58,884 nt of DNA from Alkalibacterium thalassium. GTDB lineage: Bacteria; Bacillota; Bacilli; Lactobacillales; Carnobacteriaceae_A. Location: NCBI RefSeq assembly GCF_900101165.1, contig NZ_FNFK01000009.1:1-58884 (forward strand), read 5' to 3'. The position numbers were made by a program, and so were the translations under genes. The notes under the pieces were generated by a model that worked only from the letters and a program-made list of their open reading frames with translations, was not told the DNA's origin and did no database searches. Positions 23,974 through 32,418 of the stretch are shown here, in pieces (positions within the stretch are counted from its first letter, which is position 1; each line of letters begins with the position of its first letter).

Positions 23974-24890
23974 TGGCCGTACTTGAAATTGAACAGCTCA
24001 AAAAGTCATATGGGACACAGAACGTGCTTGATGGTGTCACTTTTTCAGTAGACAGCGGGTCAGTTTACGGCTTTATCGGGAAAAATGGTGCAGGGAAAAC
24101 GACAACAATGACGATTGCTCTGGGTCTGCTTAAACCAGACGAAGGAACGGTCAGAATCAATGGTGAACCGGTGACATATGGGGATACAAAAACCAACAAA
24201 TATGTAGGTTATCTGCCGGATGTGCCCGAGTTCTACCCGTTCCTGACTGCCGGAGAATACATGACGTTGTGCGCCGATGTCAGTGGTCTCGACAAGAAAG
24301 AGAGCAAGAAGAAGATAAGTGAGCTCCTTGAAATGGTCGGTCTGGAAAACAACAAAAAGCGAATACGGAACTATTCTAGAGGGATGAAACAGAGACTCGG
24401 AATAGCGCAGGCGCTTATCAATGATCCGATTCTGCTGATCTGTGATGAACCGACGTCTGCACTGGATCCAATCGGAAGGCAGCAGCTGTTGACTGTCCTT
24501 AAAAAAGTGAAGGAAAAGACCACAGTCATCTTTTCGACCCACATACTCACAGATGTTGAAGCAGTTTGTGACAAAGTGGCAATACTGAACAACGGAAAAA
24601 TCGTCAAGCAAGGCTCAGTGGAACAACTGAAAGCAGAAGTGAAAACCAATCAGTGGACGGTGGTTCTGGAAACTGAAGAAGAAGCAGGAAGAGTGGCAGA
24701 AGCACTCGAAATACACCCGGAATTGCTGCCGGCCAAACAGACAGGCGTCAAAGTTGAAGGGACATCAGAGTCCGCAGCAGATGCCATGAGTATTATTCTG
24801 AATTGTCTTCATACTCTATCTGTCATACCAGTAAGAGTGGAACGCAAGGAGCCGACTATGGAAGAAGTGTTTATGGAGGCGATCAGATGA
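23973..24890 (+). CDS. ABC transporter ATP-binding protein (YxlF-like)
   Basis: 305-residue ATPase. Walker A GKNGAGKTTT is at residues 36-45, the Q-loop follows near 83, the signature is SRGMKQR near 132-138, Walker B is LLICDEP near 152-158, and the switch His is in STHIL near 189. A C-terminal regulatory extension of about 80 residues follows, as in NatA/CcmA-type exporters. It powers the membrane subunit encoded immediately downstream, whose start overlaps this stop codon. Substrate unknown; related B. subtilis proteins are tied to SigY function. Confidence 0.9.
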   Translation: MAVLEIEQLKKSYGTQNVLDGVTFSVDSGSVYGFIGKNGAGKTTTMTIALGLLKPDEGTVRINGEPVTYGDTKTNKYVGYLPDVPEFYPFLTAGEYMTLCADVSGLDKKESKKKISELLEMVGLENNKKRIRNYSRGMKQRLGIAQALINDPILLICDEPTSALDPIGRQQLLTVLKKVKEKTTVIFSTHILTDVEAVCDKVAILNNGKIVKQGSVEQLKAEVKTNQWTVVLETEEEAGRVAEALEIHPELLPAKQTGVKVEGTSESAADAMSIILNCLHTLSVIPVRVERKEPTMEEVFMEAIR

Positions 24891-25654
24891 GAGGCTATGG
24901 CGCATTTATTCAGAAAGAAATAAGAGAAAACAGCCGGAATTATAAGTTCTTCATTCTGGGCATCATTTTTGCGATAGTGGGCCTGCTGAGTCCGTTGAGT
25001 GCGCGATTTCTACCGGAGTTGATGGAAACTCTGATGGATGAAAATATAACGATCATTCTTGCCGAGCCGACTTACATCGATTCATGGCTTCAGTTCTTCT
25101 CCAATATCAATCAGATCGCGCTAGTCGCTTTCGTCCTGGTATTCAGTCCGGTGATGGCAAAGGAATATGAAAAAGGAACCTTCATTCATATGGTCACTAA
25201 AGGCTTGCCGCGCCTGACGATTTACGGGGCTAAGCTGACCGTTCTGCTGCTCAGCTGGACGATCTTTTATCTTATCAGCTTCCTGATCACCCGGGCTTAT
25301 ACGCTCTATTACTTTCCGGAAGGGACAAGTGAGGGCCTGTTCATCTCGGTAGGGAGTCTCTATTTGTTCGGTCTTCTGATCATCAGTCTCCTTATGCTCT
25401 CAGGCGTCCTGTTCAGGAACAGCTATGCGCCACTCCTGGCTGTTGGCGGAGGAGTTGCCGTGTTATTTATTGGAAGTATCTTTCCAGTAATCGAAAGATG
25501 GAGTCCGCTCCAGCTTGCCACTAGAAACGTTGAAGTCCTCACCCTTCAGTCAACGGATCCGGCCTTCACTCGTGGAGCGATCATCACGCTTATGATAACC
25601 GTCATGTTCATCATAACAGGTGGCCTTGTCTTCAGACGAAAAGCTTTACAGTAA
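24887..25654 (+). CDS. ABC-2 type permease (YxlG-like)
   Basis: 255 residues starting at MRGYGAFIQKE; GGAGG within the end of the ATPase gene gives a well-spaced site and the ATG overlaps its TGA. About six hydrophobic helices are visible, beginning near residue 22. The family motif region with FSPVMAKEYEKGTF near 88-101 is typical for ABC-2 permeases of the NatB/YxlG kind. It forms the membrane channel for the preceding ATPase. The longer upstream frame is overlap only. Confidence 0.88.
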   Translation: MRGYGAFIQKEIRENSRNYKFFILGIIFAIVGLLSPLSARFLPELMETLMDENITIILAEPTYIDSWLQFFSNINQIALVAFVLVFSPVMAKEYEKGTFIHMVTKGLPRLTIYGAKLTVLLLSWTIFYLISFLITRAYTLYYFPEGTSEGLFISVGSLYLFGLLIISLLMLSGVLFRNSYAPLLAVGGGVAVLFIGSIFPVIERWSPLQLATRNVEVLTLQSTDPAFTRGAIITLMITVMFIITGGLVFRRKALQ

Positions 25655-25685
25655 CTAATGAAATAGATAATAATTCAGAAAAATG

Positions 25686-25742
25686 AACACCTCCCGATCC
25701 GAAGCAGACCTTATAAATGGCCTGTCAGGATCGGGAGGTGTT
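25686..25742 (+). terminator. Terminator of the yxlEFG-like operon
   Basis: Perfect 15-bp stem AACACCTCCCGATCC (25686-25700) and GGATCGGGAGGTGTT (25728-25742) followed by TTTT. The internal T of the stem gives a good T run. Confidence 0.88.
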
Positions 25743-25794
25743 TTTATTGGTCGCACAGAAACTGATCAGAATATGAGCAGGATCGTACCATACA

Positions 25795-26298
25795 TCATGT
25801 AAACTGAGCGAAGATATCCAAGCCCAAAGGCGACTCGCCTTCTACAGCTTGTTCTGTTTCACGATCGTACTCAAGATAAGGGCCGCCGGTCACGTAGACA
25901 AAAGCAGTCAGCAGATGTTTAGACTGATACTCCTGAATGGCTTTTGCCTTTTCTTCTGGAACGAAACCGATCGGTGAACCTTCGACGACGACCAGAATAC
26001 GGTCTTTTTCTTTTACGTTAAAATCAACATTTACCGTCGTAATGCTTTCGTACTTGTAGACGCGTTTACTCAATGCTGTCATGTCTTCCAAGGTTCTGCC
26101 GTTATAGTAGTTCTTGAACGGATCTTCTTCTACCATTTTAGCTACGACAGTGTCTATAGTTGACTCGTCAGCCTTCAGTTCGTGTGCAGTCAGTTTGGCT
26201 TCATATTTGACAGTAATCTGATCCGTTTCTTCATTACTGACCGGTTCGCTGCTGGAAGCCGGTTTGTTTTTACCTTTAAAAAAATCAAATAGTCCCAT
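25795..26298 (-). CDS. Conserved-looking cytosolic protein of unknown function
   Basis: 167 residues. It begins MGLFDFFKGK, a common start of small cytosolic proteins, then a low-complexity Ser/Glu linker to about residue 26. A compact alpha/beta domain follows, with KEKDRILVVVEGSPIGFVPEEKAKAIQ near 96-122. The G-x-VP strand-helix step faintly resembles HIRAN-type domains, but this is a weak guess. There is no membrane segment. A strong ribosome-binding site (AAAGGGGA) supports the start. Confidence 0.65.
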   Translation of the reverse strand: MGLFDFFKGKNKPASSSEPVSNEETDQITVKYEAKLTAHELKADESTIDTVVAKMVEEDPFKNYYNGRTLEDMTALSKRVYKYESITTVNVDFNVKEKDRILVVVEGSPIGFVPEEKAKAIQEYQSKHLLTAFVYVTGGPYLEYDRETEQAVEGESPLGLDIFAQFT

Positions 26299-26470
26299 GA
26301 TGATCCCCTTTCTAAAATTACCTTTTCTTTATCTAAGAATACTGAAAGTGCCAATAATAGTCAATTTTATACATATCACTTAAAGACTCAAAACGTATGA
26401 GTTGCAGTTTGAAGACACGTTTGCCACACTGAAGTGTAGAAGATATAACTCATTTAAGGAGGTTTAATGC

Positions 26471-26992
26471 ATGGTCGAAACTCATCGGTTTAAAGAACAG
26501 TCTCCTTTTCCTAATCACCCTTTACCAGTGATTATTTATCCGAAAGCTGTGGAGGAAGTCATTCAGGATTATTCCAATCCTGGTGAAGCAGTCAAATCAT
26601 TTTTTTCTGAAAATGGCTATACGAACGGATGGGTGAATGGGATCTATGATTTTCATCATTTTCATTCAAACACACATGAGGTTCTTGGCTGCGTGTCCGG
26701 AAGAGCGACTGTTCAGCTTGGCGGGCCACATTCGAATGAATTTACTGTAGAGGCCGGAGATGTCATGCTTCTCCCAGCTGGGGTTGCACACAAACTGCTG
26801 ACATCTACTGATGATTTTCAAGTGGTCGGCGCTTATCTAAATGGTGAAAGTCCGGACCTTCAACGCGGAGATGCTGTCGATTACGAGCATGTAAAACAGA
26901 GGTGTTACGACATACCCGTTCCGGAGACAGACCCCGTAAGTGGTGAAAGTGGAGCAGTTCAGAAGTACTGGGCCCTATCTACGGATGAGTAG
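26471..26992 (+). CDS. Cupin-domain protein
   Basis: 173 residues. The first cupin motif is FHHFHSNTHEVLGCVSG near residues 58-74, with three His and a Glu as metal ligands. The second is GDVMLLPAGVAHKLL near 97-111, giving the last His. A single-domain cupin may be an enzyme, isomerase or sugar sensor; nothing decides between them. ATG at 26471 has AAGGAGG eight bases ahead. The gene is a single unit ending in a strong terminator. Confidence 0.82.
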   Translation: MVETHRFKEQSPFPNHPLPVIIYPKAVEEVIQDYSNPGEAVKSFFSENGYTNGWVNGIYDFHHFHSNTHEVLGCVSGRATVQLGGPHSNEFTVEAGDVMLLPAGVAHKLLTSTDDFQVVGAYLNGESPDLQRGDAVDYEHVKQRCYDIPVPETDPVSGESGAVQKYWALSTDE

Positions 26993-27002
26993 AAAAAAAT
27001 GA

Positions 27003-27060
27003 AAAAGCCGATGTCTTATAAGTTGAGAAAGAGCTCATCTTATCACAGACATCGGCTTTT
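27003..27060. terminator. Bidirectional terminator between cupin and pullulanase genes
   Basis: AAAAGCCGATGTC (27003-27015) and GACATCGGCTTTT (27048-27060) form a perfect 13-bp stem. T runs are present on both strands. Confidence 0.88.
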
Positions 27061-27081
27061 TTTATCAATGGTATAAGGTGA

Positions 27082-29067
27082 TCAGCTAACCAGAATCAAA
27101 ACTTCTCTCGGGTTGATGATGAGTTTATTGCCGGTGATCGTTCCCAGAGGAGCTAGTCCGGCGGTGTGACGATTGGCAATGATCGTCCATTCTTTAGGCA
27201 GCGGGTAGCTGCTTCTCAGTTCAACCCGGTCGGGCTGCTGGTTGGAGTTCACCACAACAGCCATCATCGACCAGTCACCTTCCCCTGTAGTGTTTGGGAT
27301 CGTATAGGCTAGAAGGTTTTCTGTCAGCTGTGAGAAGAAAACGGCGTCGCCAGTCTGATTCGTGTCATCCCGGAGTGGAGCGTACGCCTTTCTGATAGCA
27401 ATCATGCCTTTATAGTAGTTGACAAGGTCGATATGCTCATAGGTGCGTGTCCAGTCAAGAAGATTGATGTCGATGGATGAACGGTAACTATTGTCATCGC
27501 CATATTTAGTCCGACCCCATTCCTCACCAGCCTGCATGAAGACACCGCCAAGAGAGGAATACAGCAACGCGGCGTTCAGTTTGTTCATCTGAATAAGATC
27601 CAGATTTCGCTCGTAAGCAGGTTTCTTAAGAGTAGATGCCACCAGTTTGTCATAGAGAGTCAGATTATCGTGAGCAGATGCATAGGTCACGACCTGACTT
27701 GGATTACGTGCCCACTGCTTTTCATCCGGCAGACGGAAACGGCCCACATCGGACTGAGTGTTAGCCAGAATACTGGCAATCAGATCATTCGTCGCATAGG
27801 CGCTGTCTTCATGTCCGTTGGCTCCCTGCAGAAAGCCACCTTTATGGGCTTCAAAGACAGGACCTTTGACCGCATCGCGGAATTCATCATTAAATATGGC
27901 TATGCCGTCCTCGAAATCACCGATATGGTATTTATCAGCAGGTTTATTAGGCTCATAAATAGCCACACTACCAGCATTCCAAGGTTCTCCGTATAGAATG
28001 ACGTCACTATGGCCTCTTTCATTCAAAGTCCTTCTTAGCTTATTTATGGTATCGACATCGTGCAGGCCCATGAGATCAAAACGAATGCCGTCGATATGAT
28101 ATTCTTCCACCCAGTATACAATGGAATCAATGATGTACTTGCGCATCATTTTCCGTTCGCTCGCCGTTTCGTTCCCGCATCCTGATCCGTTGGATAAGGC
28201 CCCGTCCGATTCCTGACGATAATAGTAGTCAGGTACAGTCAGCTGGAACCAGGAATCGTCAAATGTAAAGGTATGGTTGTACACCACATCCAGGACCACA
28301 CCGATCCCCTTCTTATGAAGACTGGCGACCATTTCTTTGAATTCTCTGATTCGACTGAGTGGATCGGCTGGATCAGATGCGTATTTGCCTTCAGGGACCA
28401 TATAGTTCTTTGGGTCATATCCCCAGTTGTATGCAGGAGAAGTTTCGTCATTTTCATAATCGAAAGCAGGGAGGAGGTGAACATAATTGATTCCCAGCGC
28501 GCTCAGATAAGGCAATCCTGCGGGCTGGTCAGGCTGATCATTGACATGGACTTGATCATCAGTAAAAGCCAAATATTTTCCTCTGTGTTCTTTTTTAAAC
28601 GTTGCTGATTCATCGCTTGAAAAGTCTTCGACATGAACTTCCCATATCATGGCATCAGTGATTCGTGACACTCGCTCGAAATGATCTTCTGACCATCCCT
28701 CTGGATCCGTTTCTGCTAAATCAATGACTGCCGACTTGTTTCCGTTCAAGCCGACTGCTCTGCTGTAGATATCTGCTGTCTCGGTTTCAACGCCATCGTG
28801 AATAAATGAATACGTATAAAATAATCCCTTCAGGTCCTCATTGACCGTCAGTTCCCAGACTGTGTCTTCCAGAGACATCTCGATCTGTCGGGACGATGTG
28901 TCTGCGTCAGCTGAGTCGTACAGATTGACCCAGGCCTGTTCAGCAAGAGGGGACCAGACCTTGAACGTAGAGGAAGCGGCTGTATAGGTCAGGCCCAGAT
29001 CATCCTGACTGTAGCGGTTATCTTCGAGATAGGGAATGCGTTTTTCTAACGGTTGACTGCTGTTCAT
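27082..29067 (-). CDS. pulA: Type I pullulanase (alpha-glucan debranching enzyme)
   Basis: 661-residue glycoside hydrolase with an N-terminal CBM48-like domain (about 20-120) and a GH13 catalytic domain. The type I pullulanase signature YNWGYDP is near residues 213-219. GH13 motifs follow: DVVYNHTF, GIRFDLMGLHD with the nucleophile Asp, ILYGEPW with the acid Glu, and YASAHDN. It cuts alpha-1,6 bonds in pullulan, glycogen or limit dextrins. There is no signal peptide, so it acts in the cytosol, on imported or stored glucan. The gene is alone, with no glg or mal gene adjoining. Confidence 0.92.
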   Translation of the reverse strand: MNSSQPLEKRIPYLEDNRYSQDDLGLTYTAASSTFKVWSPLAEQAWVNLYDSADADTSSRQIEMSLEDTVWELTVNEDLKGLFYTYSFIHDGVETETADIYSRAVGLNGNKSAVIDLAETDPEGWSEDHFERVSRITDAMIWEVHVEDFSSDESATFKKEHRGKYLAFTDDQVHVNDQPDQPAGLPYLSALGINYVHLLPAFDYENDETSPAYNWGYDPKNYMVPEGKYASDPADPLSRIREFKEMVASLHKKGIGVVLDVVYNHTFTFDDSWFQLTVPDYYYRQESDGALSNGSGCGNETASERKMMRKYIIDSIVYWVEEYHIDGIRFDLMGLHDVDTINKLRRTLNERGHSDVILYGEPWNAGSVAIYEPNKPADKYHIGDFEDGIAIFNDEFRDAVKGPVFEAHKGGFLQGANGHEDSAYATNDLIASILANTQSDVGRFRLPDEKQWARNPSQVVTYASAHDNLTLYDKLVASTLKKPAYERNLDLIQMNKLNAALLYSSLGGVFMQAGEEWGRTKYGDDNSYRSSIDINLLDWTRTYEHIDLVNYYKGMIAIRKAYAPLRDDTNQTGDAVFFSQLTENLLAYTIPNTTGEGDWSMMAVVVNSNQQPDRVELRSSYPLPKEWTIIANRHTAGLAPLGTITGNKLIINPREVLILVS

Positions 29068-29175
29068 AGTAACAATCCTTTCTTTCTACTTATTATAAAG
29101 TATACCATGTAGATCAATGGTCAATTTAAAAGAATGATAAAAGGGCTTTCCAGCACGCTCTACCATTCTTTCAAA

Positions 29176-29769
29176 CTATATGATGCCGATGAGTTCCAGA
29201 AGGGTCGTCCATCCAAGACTGTATAAGGCAATTGATAATGGTTTGCCCAGAAGGATGATGACTGAGACTTTTAAAACGGACATATTGGATAGACCGGCAA
29301 GGTAACAGACCACATTATCAGGCGCAAACGGGAGAAATATGACGGTGGTAAAAAAGCGTTCGAATGTCTTGCCGTTTTTTAGTTTATCTTCGTATTTTTG
29401 AATCCTGTTTTGACTGACCAGTTTTTCAAGAGCCGAGTGACCGTAACGTCTTACAATGAGAAACGCCAGAATTGAAACAATACTTATGCCGATATAATTA
29501 TAGAGAACACCTATGAATGGTCCATATAAAATAACTCCTGCCGCTACGGTAATAGCTGAAGGAAGAAGCGGAAGGAAAATCTGCAGAATCTGAAGCAGGA
29601 TAAATATAGCTACTGAAAATCGTCCAAAACCATGAACGTAGGCTACAAAATCTTCCCGTGAGTTGAACACGCCACCCTGCCATGCAAAATAAATAAGTAT
29701 GACAGACAGGCACAAGCCGATGAGGCTCAACAGATCGATCCATTCCAGTTTACGATGCAGCTTTTCCAC
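29176..29769 (-). CDS. TVP38/TMEM64 (VTT domain) membrane protein
   Basis: 197 residues with about five or six hydrophobic helices. The VTT-domain core is visible as a LPSAITVAAGVILYGPFIGV segment near 68-87 and FLPFAPDNVVCYLAGLS near 145-161. Members of this DedA-related family are linked to lipid scrambling or transport. The start codon is GTG, preceded by AGAAGGA. A weak AAAGAATG/CATTCTTT hairpin follows the stop at 29131-29173. Confidence 0.85.
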   Translation of the reverse strand: MEKLHRKLEWIDLLSLIGLCLSVILIYFAWQGGVFNSREDFVAYVHGFGRFSVAIFILLQILQIFLPLLPSAITVAAGVILYGPFIGVLYNYIGISIVSILAFLIVRRYGHSALEKLVSQNRIQKYEDKLKNGKTFERFFTTVIFLPFAPDNVVCYLAGLSNMSVLKVSVIILLGKPLSIALYSLGWTTLLELIGII

Positions 29770-29853
29770 ACAACTTCCTTCTTTCCAGAGTATACTGCTT
29801 ATATTTTATCAGGGAACTAAAAAAACGCTCATAAGAACGCTTTTGTCAGTCGA

Positions 29854-30507
29854 TCATTCGATTATGTCTACAAAGATTTTAAATGCTGCCTTATGTCCGA
29901 TGACTGTCTTTTCGCCAGCCGATGTCTCAAGAGTCAATGGGCCATCATACGGTTCGATTTCAGCCAAGGTGTATTCTTTGCCTAAGTGAACCTTTTTATA
30001 CAGCAGATATTCCAGAAAGTCTTCCTGATCATCGACTTCCTGTATTTTGAACCGGTCACCGACTTTGCACTCAATGAGCGGTGTAGAATGTATTTCCGGG
30101 ACTGTCCCGTCCTGATTCGGGATCACTCCGCCGTGAGGATCAAATGTCGGTTCCTCCAGAAATATATTAAGGCGTTCGATCAGAAGATCAGAAGACACAT
30201 GTTCCAGAAGGTCGGCATCCGCATGGACTTCATTCCAGTCGTACCCCAGTTTTTCTGCAAGAAACACTTCCCAGATCCGGTGTTTCCTAATAAGCTGATT
30301 AGCAATAAGCAGGCCTTTTTCAGTAAGCATGACGCCCTGGTAAGGCAGGTGTGTGATGAGCTCTTCCTTGAGCAGACGTGTATTCATATCTGTCACAGAT
30401 GCTGCAGAAATCGAAAGCATCCGGACCAGGTCTTTATTGGTCACGACCTTTTCTTTTCCACCAAGTTCAAAAATTGCTTTAATAAAATCCTCTTTATTGG
30501 GTGTCAT
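29854..30507 (-). CDS. mntR: DtxR/MntR-family metal-dependent regulator (three-domain type)
   Basis: 217 residues. The N-terminal winged HTH is at 1-70 (recognition helix in LSISAASVTDMNTRLL), a dimerisation and metal-binding domain at about 70-140 contains EVHADADLLEHVSSDLLIERL, and an SH3/FeoA-like domain fills the C-terminus. This length matches ScaR/SloR/MtsR proteins and not the short Bacillus MntR. With bound Mn2+ (or Fe2+) it would repress the divergent metal ABC transporter; a matching palindrome covers that promoter. ATG is preceded by AGAGGGG. Confidence 0.88.
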   Translation of the reverse strand: MTPNKEDFIKAIFELGGKEKVVTNKDLVRMLSISAASVTDMNTRLLKEELITHLPYQGVMLTEKGLLIANQLIRKHRIWEVFLAEKLGYDWNEVHADADLLEHVSSDLLIERLNIFLEEPTFDPHGGVIPNQDGTVPEIHSTPLIECKVGDRFKIQEVDDQEDFLEYLLYKKVHLGKEYTLAEIEPYDGPLTLETSAGEKTVIGHKAAFKIFVDIIE

Positions 30508-30597
30508 CGTTATACCCCTCTATCTTTTTCATTTCTATAAAAGTGTACCACATTTATCAGTTTCTAATCAAAGGGGTATTTAATTTTCGTTTCATGG

Positions 30598-30630
30598 TTG
30601 ACTGAAATTATTTTTTAGGGTAGACTAAAA
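30598..30630 (+). promoter_or_regulatory. Promoter of the metal transporter with DtxR-type operator
   Basis: TTGACT (30598-30603), 17 bases, then TAGACT (30621-30626) form a promoter. The near-palindrome TTTTAGGGTAGACTAAAA (30613-30630) spans the -10 element. Its TTTAG..CTAAA halves resemble operators of MntR/ScaR-type regulators, one of which is encoded divergently. Confidence 0.75.
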
Positions 30631-30677
30631 ATAGTTAAAGTAAAATAACACTATTTGTATAGAAGGAGATAGATATA

Positions 30678-31616
30678 ATGAAATGGGTAAAAGGATTAGC
30701 ATTAATGGCAGGTGTCGTGTCACTGGCGGCATGCGGAAATGAACAGACAGATGAGGTTTCAGAAGATAATCCATTGAACGTTGTGGCAACTACATCAATG
30801 ATCGCCGATCTAATGGAGACAATCGGTGGAGAAAAAGTGTCAGTAGAAGGTCTGATGGGTCCCGGAGTCGATCCGCATGAGTACCAGCCGTCCACATCTG
30901 ATGTAAATGCCATGCAAGAAGCAGACATTGTCGCGTATAATGGATTAATGCTTGAAGCAGGTTTTGTGGAAGCCTTTGAACAGTTGGATGAAAGAGGAGT
31001 CTCTACCATCGTCATGGCAGATGCCTTGAATGAAGGAGATCTTCTCGTTCCGGAAGAAGATGAAGAGGATCTGGAGTATGATCCGCACATCTGGTTCAGC
31101 GTTTCTCATTGGGAAACAATCACAACTTATGTGGCAGACCAGCTGAGTGAAAAAGATCCGGACAATGAAGACTATTACCAGGCGAATGCGGAGGCGTATT
31201 TAGTTGAACTGGGAGAATTAAGAACGTATATTGAAGAAAGAATTGAAGAAGTACCGGAACAGTCCCGTTATCTGGTGACGGCACATGATGCGTTTCAGTA
31301 TTTTGGGGAAGAATTTAATTTTGAAGTGGTCGGTCTGCAGGGATTGAATACACAGACAGAAGCGGGAACTGGAGACATCAGTCAGCTCGCGGACTTCCTG
31401 GTAGATAACGAGATCAATGCGGTATTCGTTGAAAGTTCTGTTTCACCAAGAAATATCGAAGCGCTGATCGAAGCAGCCGGAAGCAGAGGTCACGAGGTAG
31501 TCAATGCCGGAGAACTGTATTCCGATGCATTAGGCAGTGAAGAAGACGATGCAGAAACCTACATTAAAATGTACCGTGCCAACATTGATACGATCGTTGA
31601 CGGTCTGGCTGACTAA
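30678..31616 (+). CDS. mntA: Metal ABC transporter substrate-binding lipoprotein
   Basis: 312 residues. The signal peptide ends at lipobox SLAAC (Cys19), so the protein is anchored outside the membrane. It belongs to the cluster A-I (ZnuA/TroA/PsaA) binding proteins. Likely metal ligands are His67 (DPHEY), His137 (DPHIW), His203 (TAHDAF) and Asp283 (YSDALG). This three-His-plus-Asp set is like TroA, whereas PsaA has Glu in place of the third His. The protein lacks the long His-rich loop of dedicated Zn proteins. It is first in a four-gene operon; Mn2+ is the best guess because of the regulator. Confidence 0.88.
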   Translation: MKWVKGLALMAGVVSLAACGNEQTDEVSEDNPLNVVATTSMIADLMETIGGEKVSVEGLMGPGVDPHEYQPSTSDVNAMQEADIVAYNGLMLEAGFVEAFEQLDERGVSTIVMADALNEGDLLVPEEDEEDLEYDPHIWFSVSHWETITTYVADQLSEKDPDNEDYYQANAEAYLVELGELRTYIEERIEEVPEQSRYLVTAHDAFQYFGEEFNFEVVGLQGLNTQTEAGTGDISQLADFLVDNEINAVFVESSVSPRNIEALIEAAGSRGHEVVNAGELYSDALGSEEDDAETYIKMYRANIDTIVDGLAD

Positions 31617-31661
31617 GTTCAGCTGAGTACAGCAGGTTTTTAACAGAAAGAAGGAACAGGT

Positions 31662-32417
31662 GTGGATGATAAACAGGCAATTTCAATCGAACATTTGACG
31701 GTCGCTTATGATGCGAGACCGGTCTTGTGGAATATTACCACAGGATTTAAAGAAGGCCGTCTCACGGCGATCATTGGACCAAATGGAGCAGGAAAGTCGA
31801 CTCTGATCAAATCAGTATTGAATTTTCTTCAACCTATCACTGGGACAGTAGCCTTTTCCATACAGAATGAACAGAATGTTCCTTACAAGAAAATAAAAAA
31901 TAAAGTAGCCTATGTCCCTCAGAATACTTCAGTCGACTGGGACTTCCCAGCTACCGTTCTGGATGTCGTTCTGATGGGCAGATATGGCCACTTAGGCTGG
32001 CTGAAACGACCAGGAAAGAGAGATAAAGATTTATCAAAACAGATGCTTTTAAAAGTCGGGCTGCCGACTTTTGCCTCCCGTCAGATCAGTCAGCTGTCTG
32101 GCGGTCAGAGGCAGCGTGTGTTCCTGGCACGTGCGCTGGCTCAGGAAGCGGATATATATATAATGGATGAACCGCTCTCGGGTGTTGACATGAAAACTGA
32201 ACGCATCATCATGAAACTTCTGAAAAAACTGGTTGAGCAGGGCAAGACCGTTATTGTCGTTCATCACGACTTGCAGACGGTTGAAGACTATTTTGACGAC
32301 GTGGTGTTCATTAATCGCGAAGTCATTGCTCAAGGGCCAGTTCAAGAGGCGTTTACTCAAGGAAATATTGATGAAACTTATCATCAGGATCGAAACCTGG
32401 GAGAAGGTGAAGGCTGA
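31662..32417 (+). CDS. mntB: Metal ABC transporter ATP-binding protein
   Basis: 251 residues from a GTG start with GAAGG upstream; no ATG is better placed. Walker A GPNGAGKST is at about residues 39-47, the Q-loop is VPQNT near 86-90, the signature is LSGGQRQR near 146-153, Walker B is IYIMDEP near 165-171, and the switch is VVHHDL near 203-208. It energises import by the two permeases that follow. The stop is one base ahead of the first permease ATG. Confidence 0.9.
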   Translation: MDDKQAISIEHLTVAYDARPVLWNITTGFKEGRLTAIIGPNGAGKSTLIKSVLNFLQPITGTVAFSIQNEQNVPYKKIKNKVAYVPQNTSVDWDFPATVLDVVLMGRYGHLGWLKRPGKRDKDLSKQMLLKVGLPTFASRQISQLSGGQRQRVFLARALAQEADIYIMDEPLSGVDMKTERIIMKLLKKLVEQGKTVIVVHHDLQTVEDYFDDVVFINREVIAQGPVQEAFTQGNIDETYHQDRNLGEGEG

Positions 32418-32418
32418 T

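Noticed and set aside
24060-24611. 183-codon minus-strand ORF
   Set aside because: Lies wholly inside the ABC ATPase gene on the opposite strand and has no independent support.
32233-32418. N-terminal extension of the first metal permease
   Set aside because: It overlaps the ATPase gene in another frame; the start at 32419 has a ribosome-binding site and begins at the first membrane helix region.
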